Assembly (NCBI RefSeq): GCF_003391395.1
Contig: NZ_CP024190.1
Location: 3,906,001-3,970,000 of the forward strand
Reading direction: 5' to 3'
From: Mycobacterium marinum
GTDB lineage: Bacteria; Actinomycetota; Actinomycetes; Mycobacteriales; Mycobacteriaceae
DNA length: 64,000 nucleotides
The notes beneath the pieces were generated by a model. The model had not been told where the DNA came from, ran no database searches, and worked only from the letters and a program-made list of their open reading frames with translations. The position numbers and the translations under genes are program-made. Shown here in pieces: positions 8,577-17,597 of this stretch; position 1 is the stretch's first letter, and each line of letters opens with the position of its first letter.

Positions 8577-9145
8577 TAGGCCAGGTATCCGTTCAGTGAG
8601 TAGGTGAGTTCTGCGGCCAGGGCCTCGGAGTCGAGGATCGGATCGATGATGTCCACCGACTGGATGGTCGACTGGGTGATCAGCAAGACCATGGCCGCAA
8701 GTTTGCGGGGATCGCCGGCGCGGACGCTGCCCGTTCCTTGGGCGACTTGCAGCCGCGCCGCAAGTCCTTCGAGCAGGAAGTGCTGGCTGGCGCCGAGACG
8801 CTCGGTGATGTACACCCGGGCCAGGTCCGAGTGCATGAGTGCCTTGACTAATTCGTCGCCCCGGAGCCGATCGGCCACGGCGACCACTTGCCGTACCACG
8901 GTCTGTCGGTCATGGCCGTCGAGGGACACCGCGCGCACCACGTCGGTGACATGGCTGGTCAGCAGCGCCGAAATGATCGACCGCGTATCCGGCCAGCGGC
9001 GGTACACGGTGGGGCGGCTCACGCCCGCACGCCGCGCGATCTCGGCGAGGGTCACGCGGTCGACACCGTAGTCGCGAACGCAGCTCGCGGCCGCCTGAAG
9101 TATGCGGTCCCCAATATCTTCGGGAGCATTACTCATTGACAGCAT
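8576..9145 (-). CDS. TetR-family regulator of the glpD / flavoprotein locus
   Basis: The N-terminal helix-turn-helix reads RVTLAEIARRAGVSRPTVYRRW, and the rest is a helical ligand-binding domain. The counterpart in Mtb is Rv2250c. A longer in-frame start at 9190 would run into the divergent gene, so MLSMSNAPED (9145) or MSNAPED (9136) is preferred. It is divergent from the flavoprotein gene with only 17 bp between starts, and overlaps glpD by one base, so it probably controls both transcripts. The ligand cannot be read from sequence. Confidence 0.85.
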   Translation of the reverse strand: MLSMSNAPEDIGDRILQAAASCVRDYGVDRVTLAEIARRAGVSRPTVYRRWPDTRSIISALLTSHVTDVVRAVSLDGHDRQTVVRQVVAVADRLRGDELVKALMHSDLARVYITERLGASQHFLLEGLAARLQVAQGTGSVRAGDPRKLAAMVLLITQSTIQSVDIIDPILDSEALAAELTYSLNGYLA

Positions 9146-9162
9146 GTGTAATACTGTAACGC
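9146..9162. promoter_or_regulatory. 17-bp divergent promoter/operator gap
   Basis: GTGTAATACTGTAACGC separates two divergent start codons. No ribosome binding site fits in it, so at least one transcript is probably leaderless. It contains GTAAT and GTAAC spaced by ACT, a likely half-site pair for the adjacent TetR protein. Confidence 0.4.
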
Positions 9163-10773
9163 ATGACGCATCCTGAGGAACTCCTTCCACCGATGAAATG
9201 GAACGCGTGGGGAGATCCCGCCGCAGCCAAGCCGCTCTCCGACGGCATCCGGGCCCTCCTGAAGCAGGTTGTGGGCCTAGAGGATTCAGGCGAAGCCGAA
9301 CTCGGTGCCGACCAGGTCAAGCTGCGCCCGTGCGCGTTGTCGCAAAGCAATCAGGATGCGCTGGCCAAGATTGTCGGGCCCGAATACATGCGCACCGCCG
9401 ACCGCGACCGGCTGCTGCGCGCTGGCGGCAAGTCCACCCCCGACATGCTGCGACGGAAGGACACCGGCATCCAGGATGCGCCAGACGCGGTCCTGCTGCC
9501 CGGCGACGACCAGGCCGTTGCCGAGATCCTGCGGTACTGCTCGGATCAGGGCATCGCGATCATCCCGTTTGGGGGCGGCACCAACGTGACCGGTGGACTG
9601 GACCCCAACCGCGGCCAGTTCAGCGCCGTGATCTCGCTGGACCTACGCCGGTTCAACGAACTGCACTCCCTCGACGAAGTCTCGGGCATCGCCGAGCTGG
9701 GCGCCGGCGTCACCGGCCCGGACGCCGAACGGCTGCTCGGCGAGCGCGGCTTCTCTCTCGGGCACTTCCCGCAGAGCTTCGAATACGCAACCATCGGCGG
9801 CTTCGCGGCGACCCGGTCCTCAGGCCAGGATTCGGCCGGGTACGGCCGCTTCAACGACATGATCATCGGCTTGCGCATGGTCACTCCGGCAGGCGTGCTG
9901 GATCTTGGTCGGGTGGCCGCCTCCGCCGCCGGTCCGGACCTGCGTCAGCTGGCGATCGGCTCGGAAGGTGTTTTCGGTGTCATCACCAAGGTGCGGCTGC
10001 GGGTGCACCCGGTGCCCGAAACCACCCGATATGAGGCGTGGTCGTTTCCGGACTTCAGCACCGGGGTCGCGGCCCTGCGCGCGATCGCCCAGACCGGCAC
10101 CGGCCCGACCGTGGTGCGACTATCCGATGAGGCCGAAACCGGGATCAACCTGGCCACCCACGAGTCGATCGGCGAAAACCAAGTAACCGGCGGATGTCTG
10201 GGACTGACCCTGTTCGAGGGCACCAAGGAACACACCGAGAGCAGGCACGCCGAGACCCGCGCGTTGCTGGAGGCCCACGGCGGCAAGTCACTGGGTGAAG
10301 GCCCGGCCCAGAGCTGGGAGCATGGCCGGTTCAGCGCTCCATACCTGCGCGATTCATTGCTGGCCGCCGGTGCGCTCTGCGAAACCCTCGAGACGGCCAC
10401 CGACTGGTCCAACATTGCCGCGCTCAAAGCCGCGGTTACCGAGGCACTCACCACGTCGTTGGCGGAGTCGGGCACGCCGGCGCTGGTGATGTGCCACGTC
10501 TCGCACGTCTACCCCACCGGTGCATCGCTGTACTTCACCGTCGTCGCCGGGCAGCGGGGTAATCCGATCGAGCAATGGATGGCCGCCAAGAAGGCCGCAT
10601 CGGATGCGATGATGGCCACCGGCGCAACCATCACGCACCACCACGCCGTCGGCGCCGACCACCGGCCCTGGATGCGCGACGAGGTGGGCGACCTGGGTGT
10701 GCAGCTGTTGCGCGCGGTCAAGGCCACCCTGGACCCGGCTGGGATCCTCAACCCCGGCAAGCTGATTCCGTGA
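9163..10773 (+). CDS. FAD-binding oxidase, alkyl-dihydroxyacetonephosphate synthase-like
   Basis: 536 residues. The FAD-binding type 4 (VAO/PCMH) domain is shown by IPFGGGTNVTGG (~residues 129-140) and HFPQSFEYATIGGFAATRSSG. The C-terminus has the AGPS-type HHHAVGADHRPWM and ends DPAGILNPGKLIP. AGPS replaces the acyl chain of acyl-DHAP by a fatty alcohol; the bacterial relatives are mostly uncharacterised, so the substrate is open. The counterpart is Mtb Rv2251. It overlaps the next gene by four bases and sits opposite glpD, whose product is DHAP, which fits a glycerolipid role. Confidence 0.85.
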   Translation: MTHPEELLPPMKWNAWGDPAAAKPLSDGIRALLKQVVGLEDSGEAELGADQVKLRPCALSQSNQDALAKIVGPEYMRTADRDRLLRAGGKSTPDMLRRKDTGIQDAPDAVLLPGDDQAVAEILRYCSDQGIAIIPFGGGTNVTGGLDPNRGQFSAVISLDLRRFNELHSLDEVSGIAELGAGVTGPDAERLLGERGFSLGHFPQSFEYATIGGFAATRSSGQDSAGYGRFNDMIIGLRMVTPAGVLDLGRVAASAAGPDLRQLAIGSEGVFGVITKVRLRVHPVPETTRYEAWSFPDFSTGVAALRAIAQTGTGPTVVRLSDEAETGINLATHESIGENQVTGGCLGLTLFEGTKEHTESRHAETRALLEAHGGKSLGEGPAQSWEHGRFSAPYLRDSLLAAGALCETLETATDWSNIAALKAAVTEALTTSLAESGTPALVMCHVSHVYPTGASLYFTVVAGQRGNPIEQWMAAKKAASDAMMATGATITHHHAVGADHRPWMRDEVGDLGVQLLRAVKATLDPAGILNPGKLIP

Positions 10774-11732
10774 CCCCCGAGAACCCGATCAACCCGTTGG
10801 CAGGGCAACTACGTCAGCGCAGCATCAGCAAGGTGACCGCCCTGACCAATCCGCTGTCCGGACATGGTGCCGCGGTCCAGGCCGCCCAGCACGCGATCGC
10901 CCGGCTGCATCATCGTGGCGTCGAGGTCATCGAGATCGTTGGTGAAAACGCCGAGGATGCGCGCTACCTGCTGGCCGCGGCGGTCGAGAAGGGCACCGAT
11001 GCGGTCGTCGTGACCGGCGGCGACGGCGTCATCTCCAACGCGTTGCAGGTGCTGGCCGAAACCGATGTCCCGCTGGGCATCATCCCGGCCGGCACCGGCA
11101 ACGATCACGCGCGTGAATTCGGGATTCCCACAAAGGATGCCGAAGCCGCCGCGGACATCGTGGTGGACGGCTGGACCGAATCCATCGACCTGGGCCGGAT
11201 TCAGGCCGGCAGCGGCAAAGACAAGTGCGACAAATGGTTTGGCACCCTGGCCGCAACCGGTTTCGATTCGCTGGTAACCGACCGGGCCAACCGGATGACC
11301 TGGCCGCACGGACGACTGCGGTACTACATCGCGATGCTGGTCGAACTGTCGCAGCTGCGGCCATTGCCATTCCGGCTGGTGCTCGACGGCACCGAGGAGA
11401 TCGAAACCGACCTCACGCTGGCGACATTCGGCAACACCCGCAGCTACGGCGGCGGGATGCTGATGTGCCCCAACGCCGACCGTACCGACGGTCTGCTGGA
11501 CATCACCATGGTGCGATCCGGCTCGCGCAGCAGATTCCTGCGGCTGTTCCCGACGGTGGTCAAGGGCACTCATGTGGAGCTCGACGAAGTGACCACCGCA
11601 CGAGCCAAGTCCATCGACGTTGAATGCCCTGGCATCAACGTGTATGCCGACGGTGACTACGCGTGCCCATTGCCGGCCAATATCTCCGCGGTCGCGGGCG
11701 CACTGCAGATATTGCGGCCCAACGACCGATAA
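10770..11732 (+). CDS. Diacylglycerol/lipid kinase (DAGK catalytic domain)
   Basis: 320 residues from the GTG at 10770, which overlaps the previous stop (GTGA). The DAGK motif is VVVTGGDGVISNAL, followed by GIIPAGTGNDHAREF, the ATP-binding core of the diacylglycerol/sphingosine kinase family; the C-terminal beta-sandwich holds NTRSYGGGMLMCPNADRTDG. The Mtb counterpart Rv2252 has been described as a diacylglycerol kinase linked to phosphatidylinositol mannoside synthesis. Coupled translation with the AGPS-like oxidase suggests a shared lipid substrate pool. Confidence 0.9.
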   Translation: MTPENPINPLAGQLRQRSISKVTALTNPLSGHGAAVQAAQHAIARLHHRGVEVIEIVGENAEDARYLLAAAVEKGTDAVVVTGGDGVISNALQVLAETDVPLGIIPAGTGNDHAREFGIPTKDAEAAADIVVDGWTESIDLGRIQAGSGKDKCDKWFGTLAATGFDSLVTDRANRMTWPHGRLRYYIAMLVELSQLRPLPFRLVLDGTEEIETDLTLATFGNTRSYGGGMLMCPNADRTDGLLDITMVRSGSRSRFLRLFPTVVKGTHVELDEVTTARAKSIDVECPGINVYADGDYACPLPANISAVAGALQILRPNDR

Positions 11733-11854
11733 TGTTTTGCAGCGCCGCCGGGTCGCCGATGCCAATTCTCGGGCGACCTGTCGACGCCCCTTCCTGTAAC
11801 ACCTAATGCACCGAATACGACATCTCTCTCAGAGCCGCTCAGCTGGGAGGGAAG

Positions 11855-12373
11855 ATGTCGAGGCCTCACCAAACCGGACTTGGAGCCGCGGCAGCGGCTT
11901 GGTTTTGCGTCTCGTTGTGTTTCGCGCCGCCGGCTTACGCGGGTGAAGTTGCGGCATGGAATGGGGATTACATTCTGACGCTGGCCGCCAATGCGAAGAC
12001 CGGCACCAGCATCGCGGCCAGCCAACCCGAGTTTGCCCACCGGATCAGCGTCTCCATTAGCTCCAGCTGCTCGGCGGGCGTCTGCACTGCGACGGTGAAT
12101 AACCCTCCCCCGCCCAAAAATGAATCCATGCCGCAATCAATCGAATTCACCTGGAACGGGTCCCAATGGGTACGCGAGATGACCTGGAAATGGGATTGTC
12201 TACTGCCGGACGGCACCATTGAGTACAACCCGGCCAAATCCATCTCGGTGTACACGCCCGGCGACTACGGAATTCTCACCGGCGTCTTTCACACCAACAT
12301 CTACAGCGGCGCGTGCAAAGGCAACGTCGATATGCCGTTGTCGGCCAAACCGGTCGCGGTGCCGGTCAGCTAG
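11855..12373 (+). CDS. Secreted protein of unknown function (Rv2253-like)
   Basis: 172 residues beginning with a Sec signal peptide; AAAAAWFCVSLCFAPPAYA predicts cleavage after Ala29. The mature part is rich in Thr, Ser and Trp and has cysteines at SSSCSAGVC, KWDCLLP and GACKGN, suggesting disulphide bonds outside the cell. The ATG follows GGGAGGGAAG. It matches the position and size of Mtb Rv2253. No enzymatic motif was found, and the downstream gene is convergent 5 bp away. Confidence 0.8.
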   Translation: MSRPHQTGLGAAAAAWFCVSLCFAPPAYAGEVAAWNGDYILTLAANAKTGTSIAASQPEFAHRISVSISSSCSAGVCTATVNNPPPPKNESMPQSIEFTWNGSQWVREMTWKWDCLLPDGTIEYNPAKSISVYTPGDYGILTGVFHTNIYSGACKGNVDMPLSAKPVAVPVS

Positions 12374-12378
12374 CCTGA

Positions 12379-12891
12379 CTAGCCGACGCCGCGGCTGAGC
12401 CAGGTCACCTCACCGGTGTCGCCACCGTCGCGGTAGTCCTCCAGCGCCTCGTCCCACGCCGTTCCGAGTACCGAGTCCAATTCGGCAGCAAGGGTGTCCG
12501 CCCCCTGCGCCATCAGGGTCCGAAGCCGCATCTCGCCCACCATGGTGTCGCCGTTGGCGCTCATCGCCCCGCTCCACAAGCCGAGCTGCGGAGTGTGGCA
12601 GAACCGCTGCCCGTCCACGCCGGGGCTGGGATCCTCGGTGACCTCAAACCGCAGCACCGACCACGAGCGCAACGCGTTGGCCAGCCGGCCGCCGGTGCCC
12701 ACCGGCCCGACCCAGTTGGTGACGGCACGCAACTGGCCAGGCATCGCCGGCTGCGGCGTCCAGACCAGGTTGGCCTTGGCATGCAGGGTCGACGACAGTG
12801 CCCACTCGACATGCGGGCACACCGCCGCTGGAGAGGCGTGGACGTACACCACGCCGCTCGTCACGTCGGCGAACTGATTCGATGCACGCAT
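12379..12891 (-). CDS. DUF3145 family protein
   Basis: 170 residues of the actinobacterial DUF3145 type: FADVTSGVVYVHASPAAVCPH near the N-terminus, LVWTPQPAMPG, and LGTAWDEALEDYRDGGDTGE near the end. The Mtb counterpart is Rv2256c. It is probably a small cytoplasmic protein of unknown role. It stands alone, convergent with the secreted-protein gene and 153 bp from the next start. Confidence 0.85.
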   Translation of the reverse strand: MRASNQFADVTSGVVYVHASPAAVCPHVEWALSSTLHAKANLVWTPQPAMPGQLRAVTNWVGPVGTGGRLANALRSWSVLRFEVTEDPSPGVDGQRFCHTPQLGLWSGAMSANGDTMVGEMRLRTLMAQGADTLAAELDSVLGTAWDEALEDYRDGGDTGEVTWLSRGVG

Positions 12892-13044
12892 CTCTTACTC
12901 CTTCGGTTCCACGAGGGACGTCTTCCCCAACGACCTGGTGAACCCGATAGGCGGGATGCCTGCGACGAAACTTCTGCGATTTTTGATGTCTTGCGTGTCT
13001 ATTGTGCCCTGTGAGACCCCTGTTGCGCTAGTGTGCAGTTCGCA

Positions 13045-13863
13045 TTAGGCATATTCGGCTAGCACGGAGTCCGAAAGCGCTGGCCAGGGCTCTCGCGCCC
13101 AGTCCCCGAAATCACGGTCGGTAAGGACCACCAACGCCAGGTCGGCTTCGGGATCCACCCAGATGAAGCCACCCGCCTGCCCGAAATGGCCGTAGGTTCG
13201 CGGCGAGTTGCGGATACCGGTCCAGTGCGGCGACTTGGCGCTCTTGATCTCAAATCCCAGCCCCCAGTCGTTGGGGCGCTGCACACCAAATCCGGGCAAC
13301 ACACCGTCCAGACCGGGAAACTGCACGGCGATCGCCTCGGCGTGCATCGGCGGGGAGACCGTCGACGGACGCAACAGGTCGCCCGCGAACAGCGCCAGGT
13401 CGCCAACCGTCGAGGTGGCCCCGAACCCGGCCGCGGCCGCGCCGCCTTCCAGCTTGCTCGTCGACATGCCCAGCGGCTCGAACACCGCCTCGGCCAGATA
13501 GCTACTGAACTCGATTCCGGATTCCTGCGCCACGGCTTCGGCCAGCGCGGTGAAGCCGTAGTTGGAATACATGCGGCGGGTCCCGGGCCGGGCGAGCACC
13601 TGATTGGTGTGCATTGACAGTCCCGAGGTGTGCGCCAGGAGGTGGCGAATGGTGGAGTCGGGCGGGCCCGCCGGGGTGTCGAGGTCGACGACGCCTTCCT
13701 CGATCGCGATCTGCGCGGCGCGCGCCGCCATCGGTTTGGTCACCGAGGCCAACGCGAAGACCTTCTCGACATTGCCGTGCGTCGCCAATACACCGGTAGG
13801 GCCGATCACCGCTGCGGCGGCGGCCGGTACCGGCCAATCATCAAGAGCGTCCAGAGCGGCCAT
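13045..13863 (-). CDS. Beta-lactamase-family serine hydrolase (Rv2257c-like)
   Basis: 272 residues, compact for a class C-type serine hydrolase. The SxxK nucleophile is Ser40/Lys43 in ALASVTKPM, the YxN element is YSNYGF and the third motif lies near YGHFGQAGG. No signal peptide is present, so it is probably cytoplasmic and more likely an esterase or peptidase than a resistance enzyme. Only 12 bp separate it from the methyltransferase gene, so the two form an operon. Confidence 0.87.
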   Translation of the reverse strand: MAALDALDDWPVPAAAAAVIGPTGVLATHGNVEKVFALASVTKPMAARAAQIAIEEGVVDLDTPAGPPDSTIRHLLAHTSGLSMHTNQVLARPGTRRMYSNYGFTALAEAVAQESGIEFSSYLAEAVFEPLGMSTSKLEGGAAAAGFGATSTVGDLALFAGDLLRPSTVSPPMHAEAIAVQFPGLDGVLPGFGVQRPNDWGLGFEIKSAKSPHWTGIRNSPRTYGHFGQAGGFIWVDPEADLALVVLTDRDFGDWAREPWPALSDSVLAEYA

Positions 13864-13875
13864 CGTGGCGGTTCG

Positions 13876-14946
13876 TCACTTCCTGGCGATGTAGTAGTTG
13901 TTCAGCGGGTCCGACTCGATCTCGGCCACCGTCACGTCCTCGAATCCGGCGTCGGCCAGCATCTTGGTGGCCAGCTGGCTGCCCCACACCGTCCCCAAGC
14001 CGACGCCGTCCAACGCCAGCGACACGGTCATGCAGTGCATCATCGAGATTGTGTACAGGTAGGTGCTCATCGGGTTGCCGACGTTGTCTTCGAGTCGGCT
14101 CGACGCCTTGACGTCGACCATCAGCAGCACGCCGCCGGGCCGCAGCGCGCGGTAGATGTTCTCCAGCACGCGCGCCGGCTGCGCCTGATCGTGAATGGTA
14201 TCGAAGGCGGTGATGACGTCGTAGACCCCGACATCGTCCAGGGTGGTCAGATCCCGAGATTGAAAGGTTGCGTTGGACAGGCCGCGACGCTTCGCCTCCT
14301 GGGAGGCTGCCGCGATGGCTGGCTCGGAGAAGTCGATGCCGGTGAACCGGCTTTTCGGAAATGCCTGCGCCAACAGGTTGACCGCGTGACCGCTACCGCA
14401 ACCGAAATCGGCCACCTCCGCGCCGGCCTGCAAGCGTTCGGGAAGGCCCTCGACCAGCGGCACAATCACGTCGACCAGCGCACTGTCGAATACCTCGCCG
14501 CTCATCTCGGCCATCAGCGTGTGAAAGCGCGGGTATTGGGTGTAGTGCACACCGCCCCCTTCCCGGAAGCAGGCGATCACCTTCTGTTCGACCTCTCCGA
14601 GCAGTGAGATGAATTGCGTCACGCGGGCCAGGTTGTTCGGGCCGGCGGCCCGCGTCAGCATGGCCGCGCGATGTTCGGGCAGCGAATATGTGGCCGTCTC
14701 GGCGTCGTACTCAATCACCTGCCCGGCCGTCATCCCGCCCAGCCATTCCCGCACATAACGCTCGTCGAGGCCCACCGCCTCGGCGATTTGGGTGCTAGTG
14801 GACGGCGGCAATTGAGAAATGACATCCAGCAGCCCGGTCTGATGTCCGACACTGAGCAAGATCGTCAAACCGGCGCTGTCGATGGCCGCGACAATTCTGC
14901 TGCCGAATTCCTCCGTGGTTTCGGTTCCGCCGTCGATTGCCGTCAT
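13876..14946 (-). CDS. SAM-dependent methyltransferase with N-terminal winged-helix domain (Rv2258c-like)
   Basis: 356 residues from the ATG at 14946 (MTAIDGGTE). An N-terminal dimerisation/winged-helix part (SVGHQTGLLDVISQL, then AVGLDERYVREWLGGM) is followed by a class I methyltransferase with VADFGCGSGHAVNLL (motif I, ~residue 177) and TGIDFSEPAI. The architecture is like small-molecule O-methyltransferases. The Mtb counterpart is Rv2258c (353 aa). The substrate is unknown. It is divergent from mscR. Confidence 0.87.
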   Translation of the reverse strand: MTAIDGGTETTEEFGSRIVAAIDSAGLTILLSVGHQTGLLDVISQLPPSTSTQIAEAVGLDERYVREWLGGMTAGQVIEYDAETATYSLPEHRAAMLTRAAGPNNLARVTQFISLLGEVEQKVIACFREGGGVHYTQYPRFHTLMAEMSGEVFDSALVDVIVPLVEGLPERLQAGAEVADFGCGSGHAVNLLAQAFPKSRFTGIDFSEPAIAAASQEAKRRGLSNATFQSRDLTTLDDVGVYDVITAFDTIHDQAQPARVLENIYRALRPGGVLLMVDVKASSRLEDNVGNPMSTYLYTISMMHCMTVSLALDGVGLGTVWGSQLATKMLADAGFEDVTVAEIESDPLNNYYIARK

Positions 14947-15076
14947 GCTCAGCGACGCTACACCGGCATCGCCGCCCGTCGGGCCGGCTATCGGGACCAA
15001 AGCTCAACGCAATATGGGCGCCGCGAGCGCAGGCGCGGCGCAACCGCCGCGAATGCCGAACAGTAGGTTAGAGGCC

Positions 15077-16162
15077 ATGAGTCAGACAGTGCGCGGCGTA
15101 ATTTCCCGGAAAAAGGGCGAACCCGTTGAATTGGTGGACATCATCATCCCGGATCCCGGGCCCGGCGAAGCCGTCGTCGATATCAGCGCTTGCGGCGTTT
15201 GTCATACCGATCTGACCTACCGCGAGGGCGGCATCAACGACGAGTACCCGTTCCTGTTGGGCCACGAGGCCGCGGGCACGGTCGAAGCGGTTGGGCCCGG
15301 GGTAACCAACGTGGAGCCGGGCGATTTCGTGATCCTGAACTGGCGTGCGGTGTGCGGCCAGTGCCGGGCCTGCAAACGGGGCCGGCCGAGCTACTGTTTC
15401 GACACGTTCAACGCCGAGCAGAAGATGACACTGACCGACGGTACCGAACTCACCCCGGCACTGGGCATCGGGGCATTCGCCGACAAGACGCTGGTGCACT
15501 CCGGCCAATGCACCAAGGTTGATCCCGCGGCCGACCCCGCCGTGGCGGGCCTGTTGGGTTGCGGGGTGATGGCCGGACTGGGCGCCGCGGTCAACACCGG
15601 TGGCGTCACCCGCGATGACACCGTCGCGGTGATCGGTTGTGGCGGCGTGGGTGATGCCGCCATCGCCGGTGCGGCGCTGGTCGGAGCCAAGAAGATCATC
15701 GCCGTCGACACCGACAACACCAAACTGGAGTGGGCGCGCGCCTTCGGCGCCACCCACACCGTCAACGCCCGCGAACTCGACGTCGTCGAAACGATCCAGG
15801 ACCTCACCGGCGGCTTTGGGGTCGACGTGGTGATCGACGCGGTCGGCCGGCCCGAAACCTGGAAGCAGGCGTTCTACGCTCGCGATCTGGCCGGAACCGT
15901 TGTCCTGGTAGGGGTTCCCACCCCCGACATGCGGCTGGACATGCCGCTGGTGGACTTCTTCTCCCGCGGTGGCGCGTTGAAGTCGTCCTGGTACGGCGAT
16001 TGCCTACCCGAGCGCGACTTCCCCACCCTGATCGACCTCTACCTGCAGGGCCGGCTTCCGCTGGACAAGTTCGTTTCCGAGCAGATCGGTCTGGGCGGTA
16101 TCGAGGAGGCATTCGAGAAGATGCACGCCGGCAAGGTGCTGCGCTCGGTGGTGGTGTTGTAG
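15077..16162 (+). CDS. mscR: MscR, S-nitrosomycothiol reductase / mycothiol-dependent formaldehyde dehydrogenase
   Basis: NAD-dependent zinc alcohol dehydrogenase-family enzyme acting on S-nitrosomycothiol and the mycothiol-formaldehyde adduct. 361 residues, as in Mtb Rv2259. The catalytic zinc ligands are Cys42 (ACGVCHTDLTY) and His63/Glu64 (LLGHEAAG), and the structural zinc uses Cys93, Cys96, Cys99 and Cys107. The NAD fold is VAVIGCGGVGDAAI. The ATG at 15077 follows GAGG; the upstream in-frame extension is not family-like. The stop shares a base with the start of the partner hydrolase. Confidence 0.95.
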   Translation: MSQTVRGVISRKKGEPVELVDIIIPDPGPGEAVVDISACGVCHTDLTYREGGINDEYPFLLGHEAAGTVEAVGPGVTNVEPGDFVILNWRAVCGQCRACKRGRPSYCFDTFNAEQKMTLTDGTELTPALGIGAFADKTLVHSGQCTKVDPAADPAVAGLLGCGVMAGLGAAVNTGGVTRDDTVAVIGCGGVGDAAIAGAALVGAKKIIAVDTDNTKLEWARAFGATHTVNARELDVVETIQDLTGGFGVDVVIDAVGRPETWKQAFYARDLAGTVVLVGVPTPDMRLDMPLVDFFSRGGALKSSWYGDCLPERDFPTLIDLYLQGRLPLDKFVSEQIGLGGIEEAFEKMHAGKVLRSVVVL

Positions 16163-16785
16163 TGGTTCACATCGACCGGGTGGTGACCCACGGAACCTTC
16201 GAACTCGACGGCGGCAGTTGGGAAGTCGACAACAACATCTGGCTGGTCGGCGACGACTCCGATGTGGTGGTCTTCGACGCCGCCCATCAGGCGGCTCCGA
16301 TCATCGAGGCGGTCGCCGGCCGCAATGTGGTTGCGGTGGTGTGCACCCACGGCCACAACGACCACGTGACGGTGGCTCCCGAACTCGGCGCGGCACTCGA
16401 CGCTCCGGTGCTGCTCCACCCCGGCGATGAGATGCTGTGGCGGATGACCCATCCGGACAAGGACTTTCGCGCTGTCTCTGACGTTGAGACACTGCGGGTC
16501 GGCGGTACCGAGCTACGCGCAATGCACACTCCGGGCCACTCCCCGGGATCGGTGTGCTGGTACGCACCGGAGCTGGATGTGGTGTTCAGCGGGGACACGC
16601 TGTTTTGCGGCGGACCCGGCGCGACGGGACGCTCGTTTTCCGACTTCCCGACCATCCTGCAGTCGATATCCGAACGGCTGGGCAAGCTGCCCGGCGACAC
16701 CGTCGTACATACCGGCCATGGCGACAACACCACCATCGGCGACGAAATCGTGCACTACGAAGAATGGGTGGCCCGCGGCCACTAG
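16162..16785 (+). CDS. Metallo-beta-lactamase-fold hydrolase paired with MscR
   Basis: 207 residues from the GTG at 16162, overlapping the mscR stop by one base. The zinc motif THGHNDH gives His63, His65, Asp67 and His68; HTPGHSPGS, SGDTLF and HTGHGD supply the remaining ligands. The fold is that of glyoxalase II and related thioester hydrolases. Tight coupling to mscR suggests it hydrolyses S-formylmycothiol, completing formaldehyde detoxification; that is an inference from context. The Mtb counterpart is Rv2260. Confidence 0.9.
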   Translation: MVHIDRVVTHGTFELDGGSWEVDNNIWLVGDDSDVVVFDAAHQAAPIIEAVAGRNVVAVVCTHGHNDHVTVAPELGAALDAPVLLHPGDEMLWRMTHPDKDFRAVSDVETLRVGGTELRAMHTPGHSPGSVCWYAPELDVVFSGDTLFCGGPGATGRSFSDFPTILQSISERLGKLPGDTVVHTGHGDNTTIGDEIVHYEEWVARGH

Positions 16786-16847
16786 GGCGCAACAGGTCAA
16801 ACGCTCACCGAGATCGGCGAGCAAGCCACGCGCCCGCGCGACGCCGG

Positions 16848-17597
16848 CTATCTGCCGTCGAGGATCCGGCGTTTCTCGCTCTGGAATTCCTCCTCGGTCA
16901 GCGCCCCCGAATCGCGCAACGCCGCCAGCGTCTTGAGCCGCTCCAGCCTGATCCCGTCGTCGCTGGGCTCGTAGGCCGTCCTGGGCGGATCGCTGGGGTG
17001 GGAAGCCAGGATGGGCGCTTCGGCAAAGTAGGGGCTGGCCGGCGGCGCCGATGCGGCCGGGCGGCTGTGGCTCAGCCACACCACCGAAAGCACCAAGTCG
17101 ATCAGCCCGACGCCGAACATGGCGACGAAAACCCACACCAACCAGCCATACGAACTCTGGTGCCCGAACGCCAGCCGGGGGTTGATGTATCCGCCGACCT
17201 CGCCGTCGGTCGTGACGCGGTAGGTGGCCTCGACGGGAACGCGAACCATCCATACCCGTACGTGGGCGTCGTTGTTGACCGTCGTTGTGCTGCCGATACT
17301 TTCGGTTACCTCCGGTTGCGGGACACCGTCGGGCGGACTGATCGAGATCCCCAACGGCGGCACCGGCAGGCCAACGCCGTTGGTGCCGCCGATGACCAGC
17401 GTGTGCAGGCTGACGGTGACATCTCCGGCCGGCAAATGCACGCTGCCCGAACCGGGGATCGCCACCTCGCCGTACGCGTCGTACTTGTCCAGGAAGAACG
17501 CGTTGAGCACCAGGGTGACGATGAAGCCGGCCACCGACACCACCAACGTGAGGATGGCGACGGTCAGCGAAAACTTGGCGACCCGTCTGCTAGTCAT
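16848..17597 (-). CDS. Membrane protein with C-terminal SHOCT domain
   Basis: 249 residues with two membrane segments (LTVAILTLVVSVAGFIVTLV near the N-terminus and VWVFVAMFGVGLIDLVLSVV around residue 155). An extracytoplasmic beta-rich segment lies between them. The C-terminal SHOCT motif is ERLKTLAALRDSGALTEEEF. SHOCT modules are found in oligomerising or regulatory proteins. Its start overlaps the upstream acyltransferase-like gene by four bases, so it is translated with it. I do not recognise a counterpart at this place in Mtb. Confidence 0.75.
   Translation of the reverse strand: MTSRRVAKFSLTVAILTLVVSVAGFIVTLVLNAFFLDKYDAYGEVAIPGSGSVHLPAGDVTVSLHTLVIGGTNGVGLPVPPLGISISPPDGVPQPEVTESIGSTTTVNNDAHVRVWMVRVPVEATYRVTTDGEVGGYINPRLAFGHQSSYGWLVWVFVAMFGVGLIDLVLSVVWLSHSRPAASAPPASPYFAEAPILASHPSDPPRTAYEPSDDGIRLERLKTLAALRDSGALTEEEFQSEKRRILDGR

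Noticed and set aside
13630..14607. 325-codon open frame on the + strand
   Set aside because: Lies opposite the serine hydrolase and methyltransferase genes, which have clear catalytic motifs.
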